Shown here in pieces: positions 1-6,512 of a stretch of DNA of 12,917 nucleotides. Below the pieces are notes generated by a model. That model was not told the origin of the DNA. It made no database searches and saw nothing but the letters and a program-made list of their open reading frames with translations. A program made the position numbers and the translations under genes. Position 1 is the stretch's first letter. Every line of letters starts with the position of its first letter. The stretch spans positions 1 to 12,917 of the forward strand of contig JAFVEU010000008.1 in assembly GCA_017475845.1 (NCBI GenBank), written 5' to 3'. This DNA comes from Lachnospiraceae bacterium (GTDB lineage: Bacteria; Bacillota; Clostridia; Lachnospirales; Lachnospiraceae).

Positions 1-2600
1 AGATAAACGCCATTTCCGACACTGCCTGGGAGATAAAGGACAGCCGGATCAAAAATCAGAATGCAGATGATGAAGAGGCGGAGGATTCCGAACAGAACAT
101 TGAGAAGCTGATCCCGGACAACATGGATATCCTCTATGACGATCTGAAGGATGCCTTAAAGAACGACCAGGAGGTGCATTATACCGGAGGCATAGCGGGA
201 GTCAATTCCGGAGAGATAGAAAAATGCGGAAATTACACAAAGGTGGGCTACAGGCATCTGGGATACAAGACCGGAGGCATAGTGGGCTATGACAGAGGCC
301 TTGTTGACAGCTGTAAAAATGCCGGCACGATCTCGGGAAGAAAGAATGTGGGTGGTGTGGCAGGACAGCTGGAGCCTGTGGTAAAGGATGATTTCAGCGA
401 AGACTCCTTTAAGAGAGCCCAGGATGAAGCGGATCAGCTGGTGGGTAAGATCACCTCGCTTCAGGAATCGGTTAAGGATAAGGATGACGACATCCAGGAT
501 AAGACTGACAGGATAAGGGAAGATGCGGATTCCCTCCGTGGCTCCATCTATGGCTACAGGGATTATTACCGTATGAAGGATGACGACGTGGAGCAGAAGA
601 TGCGGAGCCATACTTCGGAGATCCGTTCCATTGTGAACGGCATGGATGTCAACATGAATACGGCGGAAGCAAATAACGCCCTGAAAGGATTAAAGAATGA
701 CCTGAATGATATAGATAAACTGATGGAAGGAGCGGAAAGAGCGGCCTCAAACGGCGTGGCTGTGGATATGACCGGCTATCTCTCCTCCGTAATGAAGCTT
801 TCCCGCAGCATGGATCAGGAAATAGACACCCTTCTTGAAAGCGCCCAGAAAGCGGGAAAGGAATATAACAGCCTGAAGAATTCCGCTTCTTCCCTTCGGA
901 ACAGCGGCAATTCCTTCGATGATTTCCTAAGGGGCGCCTATGACAGTTATAAGAGCGATATAAGAGGAACGGATGATGATCTTACGGCCCGGATAGATTC
1001 CATAGCTTCAAATATGGATGAATTAAGCGACTCTCTTAAAAAGGCCGACGGGGTCATCAGGGATCAGATGGACGGCATCACCCTTTCAGTCAGTGAGCTT
1101 AGCGAAAGCATAAACTCCGGGCTTGATGAAGCCAGGGAGGAGATAGATTCCTTAAGGAACAAGAAGAACATCAATGATCTTTATGATGATGCTTCGGATA
1201 AAGCGGATCTGTCTCCGGGCAGGGGAAAGATAACCGTCTGCTTTAATGAAGGGGATGTTATCTGCGATATCAACGGCGGAGGCATCGCAGGCATGGTGGA
1301 TTCCGACTTCGATATCCAGTCGGATCTTGAGAGGGAATCCTCCGGGGACGTGAGTCTGATCCATAATAAAACAAAGACCGCCATTATCGCCGGATGCAGG
1401 AACAGCGGAGCTGTAACGGTAAAGAATGACTGTGCCGGAGGCGTTGCGGGAAGAATGGACACCGGTGCGGTGGAGAGCTCGGAGAATTTCGGGCCCGTAT
1501 GTACAACAGACGGGGATTATGCTGGCGGTATAGCGGGAAGCAGTTCCTTTACCATAAGGGATTCCTTTTCCATGGCCACCGTCTCCGGCAACAGGTATGT
1601 CGGAGGGATAGCCGGTTACGGAAAGAATCTTATAGATAACAAGGCTCTTGCCACTATCTCTGAAGGTGTCAGGGAAAAATACGGCGCCATCGCCGGGGAT
1701 GTGGATACGGAAAACTCCACGGTATCCGGGAATATCTTTGTGGATGAATCCGTGGGAGCAATTAATGCCCTGACCTTTGAGAAGGAAGCAAGGGCTGTAA
1801 GCTATGATGAATTTAAGGATCTGCCGGGAGTCCCTGTGGAAGCGTATATGATGAAGGTAAGCTTCATGTCTTCCGGGGAAATAGTGAAAACCCTGATGGT
1901 TCCCTATGGCGGGTCGGTTCCTGAATCGGAATATCCCCCTCTTGAAAGCAGGGATAATAAGTTTGGTGCATGGGAAACAAAGGATTTAAGCGATATAAGG
2001 CAGAATACCATTATTAATGCGGTATATGTTTCCTATGCCACAACCATTGCGTCAAAGGAGGCCTTCCCGGTGCTCCTTATCACAGGTCTTTTCCATAATG
2101 AAGCATGGGTATCCTATGAGGAAGAGAAGGCGGATGACAGGACGGAGGTTCTTCCTGAGGGTTTTAATGCAGTTCTCGGTAAATACAGCTTCAGGATCAT
2201 GACGGAGCTTAAGGGACCTGACGAGGAGGTTGACTTAAGGCTCCTTGCCGATGACTTTGATAAAAGAGACTGCGCCGCGGTGAGAAATGAGGATGGGAGC
2301 TTTAAGGTGCTTAAGACCTCAAGAGACGGGCGTTATATGGTATTTCCCTATACTCCCGATGACGGAAGAGGGGAATTCTATATCCTGAAAGCGGCTCCGG
2401 ACAGAAGGCTGTGGTTTGCTCTGGGAGCAGCGGCACTGATCCTTCTCATTCTTCTTATTATCTATCTTGTTAAAAAGCAAATGAAAAAGGCTTCCGCCGC
2501 AAGGAAAAAGGATACTGAGGATAAGGAAGCCGCAGAAGTCAGGGAGAATGCGGAAAAGAAGGAAGCTGCAGAAGATAAGGAGACCACAGAGAAGAAGTAA
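1..2600 (+). CDS. GLUG-repeat / coiled-coil membrane-anchored surface protein, 5' end missing
   Basis: The frame is open from position 3 to the TAA at 2598-2600 (865 visible residues) with no stop upstream of the first ATG at 123, so the true start lies before the window. Visible residues about 61-125 hold GLUG-type repeats (GGIAG, GGIVGY, GGVAG separated by about 25 residues, with NxG turns). Residues about 130-400 are a charged, heptad-rich coiled coil. Residues about 409-590 return to GLUG repeats (GGGIAG, GGVAG, GGIAG, GGIAGY). Residues about 617-678 (KVSFMSSGEIVKTLMVPYGG...AVYVSY) resemble an InlB-B/Flg_new-type beta repeat. A beta-rich stalk follows, then one transmembrane helix at about 803-823 (LWFALGAAALILLILLIIYLV) and a Lys/Glu-rich tail. 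The C-terminal helix and basic tail indicate membrane anchoring with the repeats outside; there is no LPXTG. Function is unknown; adhesion or a cell-surface scaffold is inference only. The gene ends at a shared terminator. Confidence 0.85.
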   Translation, partial: INAISDTAWEIKDSRIKNQNADDEEAEDSEQNIEKLIPDNMDILYDDLKDALKNDQEVHYTGGIAGVNSGEIEKCGNYTKVGYRHLGYKTGGIVGYDRGLVDSCKNAGTISGRKNVGGVAGQLEPVVKDDFSEDSFKRAQDEADQLVGKITSLQESVKDKDDDIQDKTDRIREDADSLRGSIYGYRDYYRMKDDDVEQKMRSHTSEIRSIVNGMDVNMNTAEANNALKGLKNDLNDIDKLMEGAERAASNGVAVDMTGYLSSVMKLSRSMDQEIDTLLESAQKAGKEYNSLKNSASSLRNSGNSFDDFLRGAYDSYKSDIRGTDDDLTARIDSIASNMDELSDSLKKADGVIRDQMDGITLSVSELSESINSGLDEAREEIDSLRNKKNINDLYDDASDKADLSPGRGKITVCFNEGDVICDINGGGIAGMVDSDFDIQSDLERESSGDVSLIHNKTKTAIIAGCRNSGAVTVKNDCAGGVAGRMDTGAVESSENFGPVCTTDGDYAGGIAGSSSFTIRDSFSMATVSGNRYVGGIAGYGKNLIDNKALATISEGVREKYGAIAGDVDTENSTVSGNIFVDESVGAINALTFEKEARAVSYDEFKDLPGVPVEAYMMKVSFMSSGEIVKTLMVPYGGSVPESEYPPLESRDNKFGAWETKDLSDIRQNTIINAVYVSYATTIASKEAFPVLLITGLFHNEAWVSYEEEKADDRTEVLPEGFNAVLGKYSFRIMTELKGPDEEVDLRLLADDFDKRDCAAVRNEDGSFKVLKTSRDGRYMVFPYTPDDGRGEFYILKAAPDRRLWFALGAAALILLILLIIYLVKKQMKKASAARKKDTEDKEAAEVRENAEKKEAAEDKETTEKK

Positions 2601-2634
2601 GCATCTTTGAGTTCCCGACAGAAAAGGATGATAG

Positions 2635-2671
2635 AAAAAAGCTCCGGAGTAGGCCGCCCCGAAGCTTTTTT
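2635..2671. terminator. Bidirectional rho-independent terminator between convergent genes
   Basis: AAAAAAGCT (2635-2643) pairs with AGCTTTTTT (2663-2671). One C/A mismatch (2644/2662) follows, then CGG (2645-2647) pairs with CCG (2659-2661). The stem begins with six A and ends with six T, so it reads as a terminator with a U tract on both strands. It lies 35 nt past the stop of the surface-protein gene and 50 nt past the stop of the opposing phosphorylase gene, where a shared terminator is expected. Confidence 0.85.
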
Positions 2672-2720
2672 CTTCTTAAAGGAAACTATTATAGCAAAAT
2701 GTTCAGTATTTCCAGTGTCT

Positions 2721-5153
2721 TTACATCTCTACGGTTACCTTATATTCCTTAACCTTTTCATCATAGGGGATCACGGTGCTGCCGCTTATCTCCTGTCCGT
2801 TGACTGTGAGCTTTTTAACTCCCTTTTCACTTCCGTTGGTATGTACTTCTATGTCGTAGGAAGCGTTCCTGTATTCCCTGTGTATCCTGAAATCACCGAA
2901 ATCAGAAGGGATGCAGGGATCGATGGAAAGACCCTTGAGTGTGGGATATACTCCCAGGATATACTGGGATATATCCGTGAAGGTCCAGGCTGCCGTTCCG
3001 GTGAGCCAGCTGTTCTTGCCCTGTCCGAAGAATTTCGCATCCTTTCCAGCAACCATCTGTGAATATACATAGGGCTCGGTCCTGTGGATGTCGCTTATCT
3101 CCTCAAGATATGAGGGACAGGTCTTCTTATAGATCTCAAAGGCCCTGTTTCCGTGGCCGAGAACGGTCTCGGCGATGGAAACCCAGGGATTGTTGTGGCA
3201 GAAGATACCTGCATTTTCTTTATATCCCGGGGGATAGGAGGATATCTCCCCCAGCTCCAGATGGTACCTGGTATAAGCGGGCTGCAGTATCATTATGCCG
3301 TATTTGCTGTCCAGATATTTCTCCACGGAACGGAGAGCCTTCTCCGCTTCGCCCGTTTCTTTCCCCACACCGGCCAGAACACAGAAGCCCTGGGGCTCAA
3401 TGTAGATCTTTCCTTCTTCGCATTCATTGCTGCCCACCTTGTTTCCTTTGGCATCATAGGCGCGGATGAACCATTCTCCGTCCCAGCCGTGGGAAAGGAG
3501 GGCTTTTTCCATGACTGCCACTTCTTCTTCGGCTCTCTTCTGTTCATCGCTCTTTCCGCAAAGGGCGCAGAGATCTGCGTACTCCCTGCCGTATTTAACA
3601 AACATGCCGCCGATGAAAACAGACTCTGCCACAGGACCCTCCGAAGGTCCGAAGGTCTGGAAGGGTTCACCCGGGTGCTCCGAGAAGCAGTTCAGGTTTA
3701 GGCAGTCATTCCAGTCAGCCCTGCCGATAAGGGGAAGGCCGTGGGGACCCTTGTGGGTGACGGTATAGTTAAAGGACCTGGTGAGATGCTCAAACAGTGT
3801 TGTGGCAACAGACCAGTCATTGTCGTAGGGTACGTTTTCATCAAGGATCGAAACGTCACCGGTTTCCCTGATATAGGCGCTTGTCCCGGCAATGAGCCAC
3901 AAGGGATCATCATTGAAGCCGGAGCCTATGTCGGAATTGCCCTTCTTTGTAAGGGGCTGGTACTGATGATAGGCGCTTCCGTCCTTGAACTGGGTGGATG
4001 CTATATCGATTATCCTTTCCCTTGCCCTGTCGGGGATAAGGTGTACAAATCCGAGAAGATCCTGACAGGAATCACGGAAGCCCATTCCCCTGCCTATCCC
4101 GGATTCATAATAGGAAGCAGAACGGGACATATTAAAGGTCACCATACACTGGTACTGGTTCCAAATATTCACCATGCGGTTCACATGGGAATTTCCGCTT
4201 TCAACATGGAAGCGGGAGAGAAGAGCAGCCCAGTAATCCTTTAATTCGCTGAAGGCCTTATCCACGCCTTCTTCCGTGGAATATCTGTCGATGAGCTTCT
4301 TCGCGGGAGCTTTGTTTATGACTCCCTTTGACTCCCACTTATCGTCATCCGGATTCTCACAGTATCCCAGGATGAAGATATAGGTCTTTGTTTCGCCGGG
4401 CTTTAATGAAACCTTTACTTCATGGCTGCCTACGGGATACCATCCGCTGGCCACGGATCCGGTACAATGACCGTTCTTCACCGCATCGGGACAGTCAGGC
4501 CCGTTATATACTCCAAGGAAATCATCCCTGCTGGTATCGAAGTTTTCTATATCCGTATTTACATACCAGAGAGCGTAGTGATTTCTCCTCTCTCTGTACT
4601 CGGTCTTATGATAGATGGCTGAGCCGATGACCTCCACTTCTCCGGTGGAAAGGTTCCTCTGGAAATTGGTCATATCGTCCATGGCGTTCCACAGACAGAA
4701 TTCCACATATGAGAAGAGAGTGATCTCCTTGTCACTGCCGCTGTCATTTGTGAGGCTGAGCTTATGTATCTCACAGGTATCGGACATGGGCACGAAGGTA
4801 AGGAGAGAAGCGGATACTCCGTTCTTTGATGAATTGAAGCGGCTGTAGCCCATTCCGTGACGGCATTCGTATGAATCCAGTTCGGTCTTGGTGGGCTGCC
4901 ATCCGGGATTCCAGACGGTATCGCCGTCCTTTATATAGAAATATTTTCCGTTAGTATCCATGGGACAGGCATTATAACGGTAACGGGTGAGCCGGAGGAG
5001 CTTGGCATCCTTGTAGAAGGAATATCCTCCGCAGGTATTTGATACAAGTGAGAAGAAATCCTTGTTTCCCAGGTAATTGATCCAGGGAAGAGGAGTCTTC
5101 GGTGTGTTAATGACGTATTCCCGTGAATTATCATCAAATGCGCCGTAATTCAT
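2721..5153 (-). CDS. cbp: Cellobiose phosphorylase, glycoside hydrolase family 94
   Basis: The product is predicted to split cellobiose with inorganic phosphate into alpha-glucose-1-phosphate and glucose in the cytosol (EC 2.4.1.20), saving ATP during cellulose-derived sugar use. The 810-residue length is that of clostridial cellobiose phosphorylases, and the sequence matches the remembered Clostridium thermocellum enzyme over its whole length. Seen in order: an N-terminal beta-sandwich region (about 1-275, with PWINYLG, NTCGGYSFYKDA and YECRHG), a helical linker, and an (alpha/alpha)6 barrel. The barrel carries SGIGRGMGFRDS (351-362), RADWNDCLN with the presumed general acid Asp483, YKENAGIFCHNNPW (644-657, phosphate-site region, His653) and NSWLTGTA (714-721). 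A C-terminal beta region ends in EYKVTVEM. There is no signal peptide. The start is set by AAAGGAG (5159-5165 on the minus strand), 5 nt before ATG. The gene stands alone with its own promoter and two operator candidates; no transporter or regulator gene is in view. A cellodextrin preference cannot be fully excluded, but the match favours cellobiose. Confidence 0.95.
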   Translation of the reverse strand: MNYGAFDDNSREYVINTPKTPLPWINYLGNKDFFSLVSNTCGGYSFYKDAKLLRLTRYRYNACPMDTNGKYFYIKDGDTVWNPGWQPTKTELDSYECRHGMGYSRFNSSKNGVSASLLTFVPMSDTCEIHKLSLTNDSGSDKEITLFSYVEFCLWNAMDDMTNFQRNLSTGEVEVIGSAIYHKTEYRERRNHYALWYVNTDIENFDTSRDDFLGVYNGPDCPDAVKNGHCTGSVASGWYPVGSHEVKVSLKPGETKTYIFILGYCENPDDDKWESKGVINKAPAKKLIDRYSTEEGVDKAFSELKDYWAALLSRFHVESGNSHVNRMVNIWNQYQCMVTFNMSRSASYYESGIGRGMGFRDSCQDLLGFVHLIPDRARERIIDIASTQFKDGSAYHQYQPLTKKGNSDIGSGFNDDPLWLIAGTSAYIRETGDVSILDENVPYDNDWSVATTLFEHLTRSFNYTVTHKGPHGLPLIGRADWNDCLNLNCFSEHPGEPFQTFGPSEGPVAESVFIGGMFVKYGREYADLCALCGKSDEQKRAEEEVAVMEKALLSHGWDGEWFIRAYDAKGNKVGSNECEEGKIYIEPQGFCVLAGVGKETGEAEKALRSVEKYLDSKYGIMILQPAYTRYHLELGEISSYPPGYKENAGIFCHNNPWVSIAETVLGHGNRAFEIYKKTCPSYLEEISDIHRTEPYVYSQMVAGKDAKFFGQGKNSWLTGTAAWTFTDISQYILGVYPTLKGLSIDPCIPSDFGDFRIHREYRNASYDIEVHTNGSEKGVKKLTVNGQEISGSTVIPYDEKVKEYKVTVEM

Positions 5154-5174
5154 GCTGTCTCCTTTCTGGAATAA

Positions 5175-5188
5175 CGAAAACGTTTAAG
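5175..5188. promoter_or_regulatory. LacI-family-type operator candidate, downstream copy
   Basis: The + strand reads CGAAAACGTTTAAG, with palindromic core AAACGTTT (5178-5185). AACGTT-centred palindromes are typical of LacI/GalR-family operators. The site lies about 30 nt downstream of the predicted transcription start of the phosphorylase gene, where a bound repressor would block transcription. It matches the copy at 5290-5303 at 13 of 14 positions. It is not a good match to a canonical cre box. The regulator gene is not in the window. Confidence 0.6.
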
Positions 5189-5221
5189 AGTCAGGGCATA
5201 ACCTGCACAACTTTTTAACAG

Positions 5222-5250
5222 ATTATATAATTATTATGTGGAAAATGCAA
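5222..5250 (-). promoter_or_regulatory. Sigma-A-type promoter of the cellobiose phosphorylase gene
   Basis: Read on the minus strand, TTGCAT (5250-5245) and a perfect TATAAT (5227-5222) are separated by 17 nt inside an AT-rich tract. The predicted transcription start is near 5215, giving a leader of about 60 nt that ends in AAAGGAG. This is the only strong promoter-like pair upstream of the gene. Confidence 0.8.
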
Positions 5251-5289
5251 GAAAAAATTTAAAAAATATTAAGCATCCGGAAAGTTTTT

Positions 5290-5303
5290 CGAAAACGTTA
5301 AAG
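5290..5303. promoter_or_regulatory. LacI-family-type operator candidate, upstream copy
   Basis: The + strand reads CGAAAACGTTAAAG, in the same orientation as the downstream copy and differing by one base. It lies about 80 bp upstream of the predicted transcription start. The centre-to-centre spacing to the other copy is 115 bp, close to eleven helical turns, which would suit repressor-mediated looping across the promoter. Confidence 0.55.
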
Positions 5304-5375
5304 GGATCAGCTGGCGGGAGCAGGGAAGGCGCATATGTTCCCCGTCTCTCCTCACGTAAAGCACATGGTCTGTAA

Positions 5376-5420
5376 GGATTTTATGCCTAAGGGCTGTAAA
5401 ATGGTGCAAAAAGGGCATAG
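5376..5420 (-). repeat. Left inverted terminal module of the repeat element
   Basis: Read on the minus strand this segment begins CTATGCCCTTTTT and ends CTTAGGCATAAAATCC, with about 17 unlike bases between. It is an inverted imperfect copy of the right end at 5679-5721, which has the same two conserved blocks. The opposed orientation of the two outermost modules is what makes the element look bounded. Confidence 0.7.
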
Positions 5421-5454
5421 GTTTTCGGGTTATGCAGATGAAGCAGGCTGGGAA

Positions 5455-5677
5455 ATATGCCTTTTTTGGAGGGAAATGCCTGTGTTAGGCATAGAGGTCC
5501 TTTGTGTGCGGTGAAATTGGGAGGGAAAATATGCCTTTTTTGGAGGGAAATGCCTGTGTTAGGCATAGAGGTCCTTTATGTGTGGTGAAATTGGGAGGGA
5601 AAATATGCCCTTTTTTGGAGGAAAATGCCTGTATTAGGCATAGAGGTCTTTTGTGTGCGGTGAAAATGGGGAGGAAA
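5455..5677 (+). repeat. Three tandem 74-75 bp repeat units
   Basis: The three units start at 5455, 5529 and 5603 and are almost identical. Each has ATATGCC(C)TTTTTTGGAGG, then ATGCCT-loop-AGGCAT (a perfect 6-bp hairpin with a 5-nt loop), then TAGAGGTC and a G-rich tail. The first two units are 74 bp; the third is 75 bp because of an extra C after ATATGCC. Non-multiple-of-three lengths argue against selection for a coding repeat. Confidence 0.85.
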
Positions 5678-5721
5678 ATATGCCCTTTTTCGATAAAAAC
5701 TATGGGGTTAGGCATAAATCC
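5678..5721 (+). repeat. Right terminal, diverged copy of the repeat module
   Basis: This copy keeps ATATGCCCTTTTT at the start and TTAGGCATA at the end, but the middle differs from the internal units and lacks the inner ATGCCT arm. It closes with AAATCC, mirroring GGATTTT at the left end of the element. Confidence 0.7.
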
Positions 5722-5812
5722 GGAACAGTTGCCCTGAGAAGGCGGGTTTTACAGCTTTGGGGTAAAGGGATACTCATAATAGTTAAAGGGAATGCGTGAC
5801 GGGACGGGATTG

Positions 5813-5821
5813 TGGTATAAT
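5813..5821 (+). promoter_or_regulatory. Extended -10 promoter of the DUF1700-like gene
   Basis: TGGTATAAT contains a perfect TATAAT (5816-5821) preceded by the TG of an extended -10 element. No good -35 box sits 16-18 nt upstream. The predicted start near 5828 leaves a very short leader before the GGAGG at 5835-5839. Confidence 0.6.
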
Positions 5822-5843
5822 CATCCACATAGACGGAGGTAAT

Positions 5844-6311
5844 ATGACGACAGAACTTTTTTTAAGCGAATTAAGGGAAGCCATGGAAGGGAGCGTAAGT
5901 CCCTCCTTTGTGAATGAAAATGTAAGATATTACGAGGAATATATTGCCACGGAGGAAAGAAAGGGCAGACAGGAAGAGGAGATCATGGAGGAGCTGGGAG
6001 ACCCGAGGCTCATTGCCAGAACCCTTATTGACACTGCCGAGAGAGGGGTGCTCCGTGGGCCGGAGGCGGTCTATGAGGAAGCCGCACCTGAAGATGAGGG
6101 TGAAGACGGGGATTTCCGGGACAGCGGCATGAGGATCACCAGGGTCAGCGGCGGAAAGGCTGCGCTGGTATTAGTATGTATCCTGCTGATCTTTATCCTG
6201 GTCTTTGTGGGAGCTCTGTTCCTGATAGGCTCGTTCATAATTGCGTTCTGGCCTGCATTGCTTGCGGCTGCAGTGATATGGTGGATCCTTAATCCGAACA
6301 GATATGAATAA
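5844..6311 (+). CDS. DUF1700/HAAS-type membrane protein
   Basis: This is a 155-residue protein. ATG 5844 is preferred over the upstream in-frame ATG at 5796 because GGAGG (5835-5839) lies 4 nt before it, and because 5796 lies upstream of the predicted transcription start. The N-terminal helical domain (about 1-65) has the family features LFLSELREAM, YYEEYI and an EELGDP turn followed by IARTLI, typical of DUF1700/HAAS domains. An acidic linker follows (about 73-92), then two hydrophobic helices (about 106-131 and 132-149) ending WWILNPNRYE. Such proteins are often encoded beside a PadR-type repressor and are thought to act in membrane-linked signalling, but no PadR gene is in the window. The specific role is unknown. 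Confidence 0.8.
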   Translation: MTTELFLSELREAMEGSVSPSFVNENVRYYEEYIATEERKGRQEEEIMEELGDPRLIARTLIDTAERGVLRGPEAVYEEAAPEDEGEDGDFRDSGMRITRVSGGKAALVLVCILLIFILVFVGALFLIGSFIIAFWPALLAAAVIWWILNPNRYE

Positions 6312-6345
6312 ATTTTAAACAATTTGTGAATTTAGTAAAAGGGTA

Positions 6346-6374
6346 TTGCCAAATAATAAATGCCGTGATATTAT
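6346..6374 (+). promoter_or_regulatory. Promoter candidate in the 6312-6512 intergenic region
   Basis: TTGCCA (6346-6351) and TATTAT (6369-6374) are separated by exactly 17 nt, and the predicted start is near 6381. It would transcribe a short hairpin-containing RNA that runs into the terminator at 6439-6467, before the methyltransferase gene. Confidence 0.45.
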
Positions 6375-6380
6375 CCTTCA

Positions 6381-6470
6381 TGTGAATTGAAGTGATTCTA
6401 TTCACGACAACCCCTTTATAAATATTTATACTCCCCTCAAAACCCGGTGGTACCCCCGCCGGGTTTTACT
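6381..6470 (+). ncRNA. Candidate small RNA or attenuated leader of about 90 nt
   Basis: The segment lies between a promoter candidate and a strong terminator. It has a 5' hairpin (GTGAAT 6382-6387 with ATTCAC 6400-6405, 12-nt loop), an unpaired A/T-rich stretch carrying C-rich patches (ACCCC around 6409-6414 and CTCCCCTC 6431-6438), and the 3' terminator stem. C-rich single-stranded patches can pair with Shine-Dalgarno sequences and are common in Firmicutes regulatory RNAs. No named RNA family is recognised, and there is no sign of coding. It may simply be the 3' end of the upstream transcript. Confidence 0.4.
6439..6467 (+). terminator. Rho-independent terminator
   Basis: AAAACCCGGTGG (6439-6450) pairs with CCGCCGGGTTTT (6456-6467). 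This is a 12-bp stem with one G-U pair and a 5-nt loop, followed by ACTTTG. It ends transcripts of the DUF1700-like gene and any RNA from the promoter at 6346. It separates them from the methyltransferase operon, which has its own promoter downstream. Confidence 0.85.
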
Positions 6471-6476
6471 TTGTCC

Positions 6477-6504
6477 TTGTCAAACATATCGGTTTGATTA
6501 TAAA
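6477..6504 (+). promoter_or_regulatory. Promoter of the methyltransferase-amidase-rdgB operon
   Basis: TTGTCA (6477-6482) and TATAAA (6499-6504) are separated by 16 nt. Transcription is predicted to start at about 6511-6513, on or just before the ATG at 6513, which would give a leaderless messenger. It lies directly after the terminator at 6439-6467. Confidence 0.6.
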
Positions 6505-6512
6505 ATATCCCC

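Larger units (their letters stand above)
5376..5721. repeat. Composite repeat element with inverted ends and internal 74-bp tandem repeats
   Basis: This element of about 346 bp fills the middle of the 690-bp divergent intergenic region. Its left end begins GGATTTTATGCCTAA and its right end finishes TTAGGCATAAATCC, which are inverted copies with one indel. Five modules of 38-39 nt, each starting TATGCC and ending GGCATA, sit at 5382-5419 (inverted relative to the rest), 5456-5493, 5530-5567, 5604-5642 and 5679-5716. The four direct modules repeat at 74, 74 and 75 bp. No transposase or convincing gene is present and no target-site duplication is obvious. It could be a non-autonomous mobile repeat, a protein-binding array or a source of structured RNA; the sequence alone does not decide. 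Confidence 0.75.

Noticed and set aside
123..125. Start codon of the surface-protein gene at 123
   Set aside because: The frame is open upstream to position 3 with no stop, there is no ribosome site before 123, and a membrane-anchored exported protein should begin with a signal peptide, which is not there.
3153..3701. Plus-strand reading frames antisense to the phosphorylase gene, and similar ones at 3741-4244
   Set aside because: The minus strand encodes a full-length GH94 enzyme with conserved motifs across this stretch. The plus frames are codon-usage shadows.
5175..5188. Canonical CcpA cre box
   Set aside because: The AACGTT core is shared by LacI-family sites, but the flanks lack the TG...CA ends expected of cre. 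A sugar-specific LacI-type repressor site fits better.
5376..5721. CRISPR array
   Set aside because: The repeats are 74-75 bp head-to-tail with no unique spacers between them, the ends are inverted, and no cas gene is in the window.
5485..5737. Overlapping small reading frames on both strands through the tandem repeats, one Cys-rich
   Set aside because: Both are by-products of the repeats. Units of 74 bp do not keep frame, there is no proper ribosome site for the minus frame, and neither resembles a known peptide family. A repeat-encoded peptide is not excluded but not supported.
5796..5843. Upstream ATG start of the DUF1700-like gene at 5796
   Set aside because: It would start before the predicted transcription start (about 5828) and lacks a ribosome site, while ATG 5844 has GGAGG 4 nt upstream and begins at the family's usual N-terminus.
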